Of a DNA stretch of 7,298 nt, positions 5,644 to 7,298 are shown in pieces (position 1 is the stretch's first letter; each line of letters begins with the position of its first letter). The notes beneath the pieces are model-generated. The model was given only the letters and a program-made list of their open reading frames with translations, was not told where the DNA came from and made no database searches. The position numbers and the translations under genes were made by a program. Source of the DNA: Nanobdellota archaeon (GTDB lineage Archaea > Nanobdellota > Nanobdellia > Woesearchaeales > GW2011-AR9); NCBI GenBank assembly GCA_030695605.1, contig JAUYQE010000131.1, forward strand, positions 1 to 7,298, written 5' to 3'.

Positions 5644-6408
5644 ATGTCTTTTTTAGATCCTGTTCTGAATCCCATACTCCAGCCGCTGCTGAACAGCAGC
5701 CCGTTCTTAGTTGTCCTGCTGCTAGCGTTAGTGGTTTCGCTGCTGATTACACTGGCATACAAGTTCTTTTCTGATCAGGCCAAGATGAAAGCGCTGAAAG
5801 AAGAGCAGAAAGCCTACCAGAAGCAGATGAAAGAGCTGCGTTCCCAGCCCGAAAAAATGATGCAGGTGCAGAAGGAGTCCATGCGGAAAAATATGGATTA
5901 TATGAAACTGTCGTTCAAGCCCATGCTGTTTACCATGATTCCGCTCTTCCTCTTTTTTGGCTGGATGGCGGACCATCTGGCTTTCGAGCCGATTTTCCCC
6001 GGGGAAACGTATAGCATTACGGCAACGTTTGCCAAAGGCGTAACGGGCGATGCGGAGCTGCTGGTTGGCGAAGGCACAGAATTACTCAGCGACGCGGTGC
6101 AGCAGATCTCTGACCGCACGGTTAGCTGGCGCATGAAGAGCACGGAAGGGCAACATGAGCTAAAAGTGAAAAAAGGCGAGCAGGAATGGGCAAAAGATGT
6201 GCTGGTAACTACAGCCGTTCAATATGAAAATGCCGTGTCCCCTTTCCCGCATGCAGATTTGGAAAATATTCAGATTGATTATACGACGCTCCGCCCGGCT
6301 GGGCCGAATTTTAGCCTCTTAGGCTGGAAGCCGACGTGGTTAGGATGGTATGTCTTATTTTCCATTGTTTTTAGCATCGGGCTCCGGAAAGTGCTGAAAG
6401 TGTATTAA
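5644..6408 (+). CDS. DUF106 / EMC3-TMCO1-like membrane insertase with extra extracytoplasmic domain
   Basis: A 254-residue member of the archaeal DUF106 family, part of the Oxa1/YidC/EMC3/TMCO1 superfamily of membrane protein insertases. Helix 1 is near 20-39. A charged coiled coil (44-82, with KEEQKAYQKQMKELRSQPEK) faces the cytoplasm where family members contact the ribosome. Helix 2 is near 93-110, preceded by the family-typical MKLSFKPMLFTMIPLF. Helix 3 is near 233-248 and the end GWYVLFSIVFSIGLRKVLKV matches the family. Between helices 2 and 3 (about 115-215) lies a segment with alternating hydrophobic residues, such as YSITATFAKGVTGDAELLVG and HELKVKKGEQEWAKDVLVTT, probably a beta-sandwich domain outside the cell. 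This is longer than the classic family of about 170-200 residues. The start ATG follows TTTACC with no Shine-Dalgarno sequence. SecY lies just upstream, as in most archaea. Confidence 0.9.
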   Translation: MSFLDPVLNPILQPLLNSSPFLVVLLLALVVSLLITLAYKFFSDQAKMKALKEEQKAYQKQMKELRSQPEKMMQVQKESMRKNMDYMKLSFKPMLFTMIPLFLFFGWMADHLAFEPIFPGETYSITATFAKGVTGDAELLVGEGTELLSDAVQQISDRTVSWRMKSTEGQHELKVKKGEQEWAKDVLVTTAVQYENAVSPFPHADLENIQIDYTTLRPAGPNFSLLGWKPTWLGWYVLFSIVFSIGLRKVLKVY

Positions 6409-6447
6409 AGAGGCCTTGGGATAATTTGAAAAATTTTTGGGGAAACG

Positions 6448-6455
6448 TTTATAAA
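6448..6455 (+). promoter_or_regulatory. TATA box for the eL34-eL14 operon
   Basis: An exact TTTATAAA, preceded by the purine-rich GGGGAAACG (6439-6447), which resembles a TFB recognition element. The predicted transcription start is near 6474-6480, giving a leader of about 70 bases before the eL34 start at 6547. Of the three TATA boxes here, this one has the most convincing upstream element. Confidence 0.7.
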
Positions 6456-6476
6456 ATAATACCGGTCTGATCATTT

Positions 6477-6546
6477 ATCCCTCGTGGACACGATCTTAGA
6501 GGCAACTCGGATCAGGATGTTCTGAATTGCCTGGAGTTTATGGAAA
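6477..6546 (+). promoter_or_regulatory. Structured 5' leader of the eL34 mRNA
   Basis: Inside the predicted leader, TCGT (6482-6485) pairs with ACGA (6490-6493) to give a small hairpin. A nested structure follows: outer arm AGGCAA (6500-6505) with TTGCCT (6527-6532), inner arm TCAG (6512-6515) with CTGA (6522-6525). The 3' arm of the outer stem directly abuts the Shine-Dalgarno GGAG (6533-6536), placed 10 bases before the ATG. The arms are read directly; a role in translation control, for example feedback by a ribosomal protein, is inference. A five-codon frame, ATG GAA AAT GCC TGA (6540-6554), overlaps the eL34 start in another frame. Confidence 0.4.
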
Positions 6547-6819
6547 ATGCCTGAAGGAAAACACAAATCAAGAACGTACCGGAGAGTCTTTGTAAAGACA
6601 CCGGGCGGAAGCACCGTTGTCCATTATCGCCGCAGAAAGCCGGCTAAACCGAAATGCGGCTCCTGTGGAAAAGTACTCTTAGGAGTTCCCCATGAACTCC
6701 CTTTCAAGATGCAGAATATGCCGAAGACGGCAAAAAGGCCAGAACGGCCGTATGGCGGCGTGCTCTGCTCTTCCTGCATGCGAGCCTTTCTGAAACAACG
6801 GGCGAGGTCTACCCCATGA
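6547..6819 (+). CDS. rpl34e: Large-subunit ribosomal protein eL34 (zinc ribbon)
   Basis: A 90-residue, full-length archaeal eL34. The N-terminal RTYRRVFVKTPGGSTVVHYR (9-28) is the family's conserved opening. The zinc ribbon has one pair in KPKCGSCGK (Cys37, Cys40) and the second in GVLCSSCMR (Cys74, Cys77); LGVPHELPFKMQNMPKTAKR (45-64) and RPYGGVLC (67-74) are typical. It binds 23S rRNA and is absent from bacteria. All four zinc ligands are present. The start has GGAG 10 bases upstream. Its stop overlaps the eL14 start as ATGA (6816-6819), so the two are translationally coupled. Confidence 0.96.
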   Translation: MPEGKHKSRTYRRVFVKTPGGSTVVHYRRRKPAKPKCGSCGKVLLGVPHELPFKMQNMPKTAKRPERPYGGVLCSSCMRAFLKQRARSTP

Positions 6820-7169
6820 GCATCTTTTCTGTCGGACGGGTATGCGTCAAGATCGCTGGCCGGGATGCCGGAAGGAAATGCGTGGTTGTCGAGCAGCTCG
6901 ATGATGCTTTTGTTCTGGTTGACGGCAATGTTCGCCGTAAGAAAGTCAATCTCAAGCATCTGGAGCCGTTGGCACAGGCACTGGAGTTGAAGGAGAAAGC
7001 CTCTCACGAGGACGTGAAAAAAGCTTTCGAAAAATCCGGCTGGCCGGTATGGGAGCGCAAAGCAAAAGAGACCGCGCCGAGACCGAGGAAGCAGAAGAAA
7101 GTGAAGAAAGCAGTCGCTGCCGAGAAGCCACTACCAGAAACGCAGAAAGCAGCCGAGAAAAATAAGTAA
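6816..7169 (+). CDS. rpl14e: Large-subunit ribosomal protein eL14
   Basis: A 117-residue eL14. The SH3-like KOW-type core is at VGRVCVKIAGRDAGRKCVVV (6-25), followed by LDDAFVLVDGNVRRKKVNLK (28-47) and HLEPL, which closely follow the archaeal family ('G.v..k.aGReaG...vVvd..d...vli.G....rRr.n..HleP'). A helix, ASHEDVKKAFEKSG (62-75), comes next. The last 37 residues are Lys/Ala/Pro/Glu-rich and probably disordered, extending the usual archaeal length of about 75-95. The protein is a 23S rRNA-binding large-subunit component. Many archaeal clusters place cmk between eL34 and eL14; here the genes overlap by four bases, so cmk is absent from this position. Confidence 0.93.
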   Translation: MSIFSVGRVCVKIAGRDAGRKCVVVEQLDDAFVLVDGNVRRKKVNLKHLEPLAQALELKEKASHEDVKKAFEKSGWPVWERKAKETAPRPRKQKKVKKAVAAEKPLPETQKAAEKNK

Positions 7170-7174
7170 TTTTT
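7170..7174 (+). terminator. T-run after eL14
   Basis: Five T follow immediately after the eL14 stop codon. No stem precedes it. T-runs alone can terminate archaeal RNA polymerase, and the next promoter lies only 11 bases further on, so this is a plausible but weak end of the eL34-eL14 transcript. Confidence 0.3.
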
Positions 7175-7185
7175 CTCAAGGAATG

Positions 7186-7193
7186 TTTATAAA
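7186..7193 (+). promoter_or_regulatory. TATA box for the gene at 7230
   Basis: An exact TTTATAAA, 36 bases before the ATG at 7230. The expected transcription start near 7212-7217 leaves a leader of about 13-18 bases, just enough to hold the Shine-Dalgarno sequence GGTGAT at 7221-7226. Confidence 0.65.
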
Positions 7194-7229
7194 GTATCTC
7201 TTCTCTGTATTAAACTGGTGGGTGATTAT

Positions 7230-7298
7230 ATGACTGCAGTATACGATAACACCATTACTATTGAAGCCGATGCGGCGCTTATTTTTCTAGGGAACGGC
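7230..7298 (+). CDS. Start of an unrecognised protein (3' end outside window)
   Basis: An ATG at 7230 opens a frame that runs to the window edge, giving 23 residues: MTAVYDNTITIEADAALIFL and then GNG. The start is well supported by its own TATA box and by GGTGAT, a strong match to the archaeal anti-Shine-Dalgarno sequence, ending 3 bases before the ATG. The fragment is too short to recognise. It does not resemble the start of Cbf5/TruB, the pseudouridine synthase that often follows eL14 in archaea. A separate promoter suggests regulation independent of the ribosomal genes. Confidence 0.65.
   Translation, partial: MTAVYDNTITIEADAALIFLGNG

Noticed and set aside
6429..6438. AAAAATTTTT after the DUF106 gene as a terminator
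   Set aside because: Only a five-T run in a short palindrome with no GC stem; it could help termination but I cannot separate it from an AT-rich promoter flank.

Overview
This window is a stretch of an archaeal ribosomal-protein / protein-secretion gene cluster, with every gene on the + strand. The archaeal assignment rests on eL19, eL34 and eL14, which bacteria lack, on the archaeal/eukaryotic forms of uL18, uS5, uL30 and uL15, on an archaeal-type SecY, on a DUF106 (EMC3/TMCO1-like) membrane protein, and on three exact TTTATAAA TATA boxes at plausible promoter positions. Several things make a DPANN-like archaeon (for example the Woesearchaeota/Pacearchaeota group) my best guess: a compact gene set, ribosomal proteins with charged low-complexity tails, no adenylate kinase or cytidylate kinase gene at their usual cluster positions, and a DUF106 protein with an extra extracytoplasmic domain. 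The phylum is an inference; the domain Archaea is close to certain.

Layout: (1) 1-245, the 3' end of a lysine/glutamate-rich protein, most likely the C-terminal tail of eL32. (2) 298-5395, a tight run of eL19, uL18, uS5, uL30, a Yip1-like five-helix membrane protein, uL15 and SecY. The Yip1-like gene between uL30 and uL15 is not part of the usual archaeal order. (3) 5396-5609, a dense non-coding segment where adk often sits. It holds two consecutive hairpins, a second diverged copy of the last codons of secY, and a hairpin plus T-run terminator. (4) A TATA box at 5610 drives the DUF106/EMC3-like gene (5644-6408), probably with an almost leaderless mRNA. (5) A TATA box at 6448 and a structured leader of about 70 nt precede eL34 and eL14, whose start and stop codons overlap. 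The cmk gene often found between them is absent. (6) A TATA box at 7186 precedes a gene of unknown function, cut off at the window edge.

The ribosomal proteins belong to the large subunit except uS5. SecY forms the translocation channel in the cell membrane and the DUF106 protein is a predicted Oxa1/YidC/EMC3-type insertase, so the window couples making ribosomes to making membrane proteins. The embedded Yip1-like protein may belong to the same membrane programme, but this is inferred from position only.

The most unusual signals are the duplicated secY 3' end, which differs from the real one almost only at synonymous positions, the Yip1-like insertion, the extra domain in the DUF106 protein, the structured eL34 leader, and two different kinds of translation start (no Shine-Dalgarno with C just before ATG, versus clear Shine-Dalgarno). 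I saw no mobile element, CRISPR array, tRNA or rRNA.
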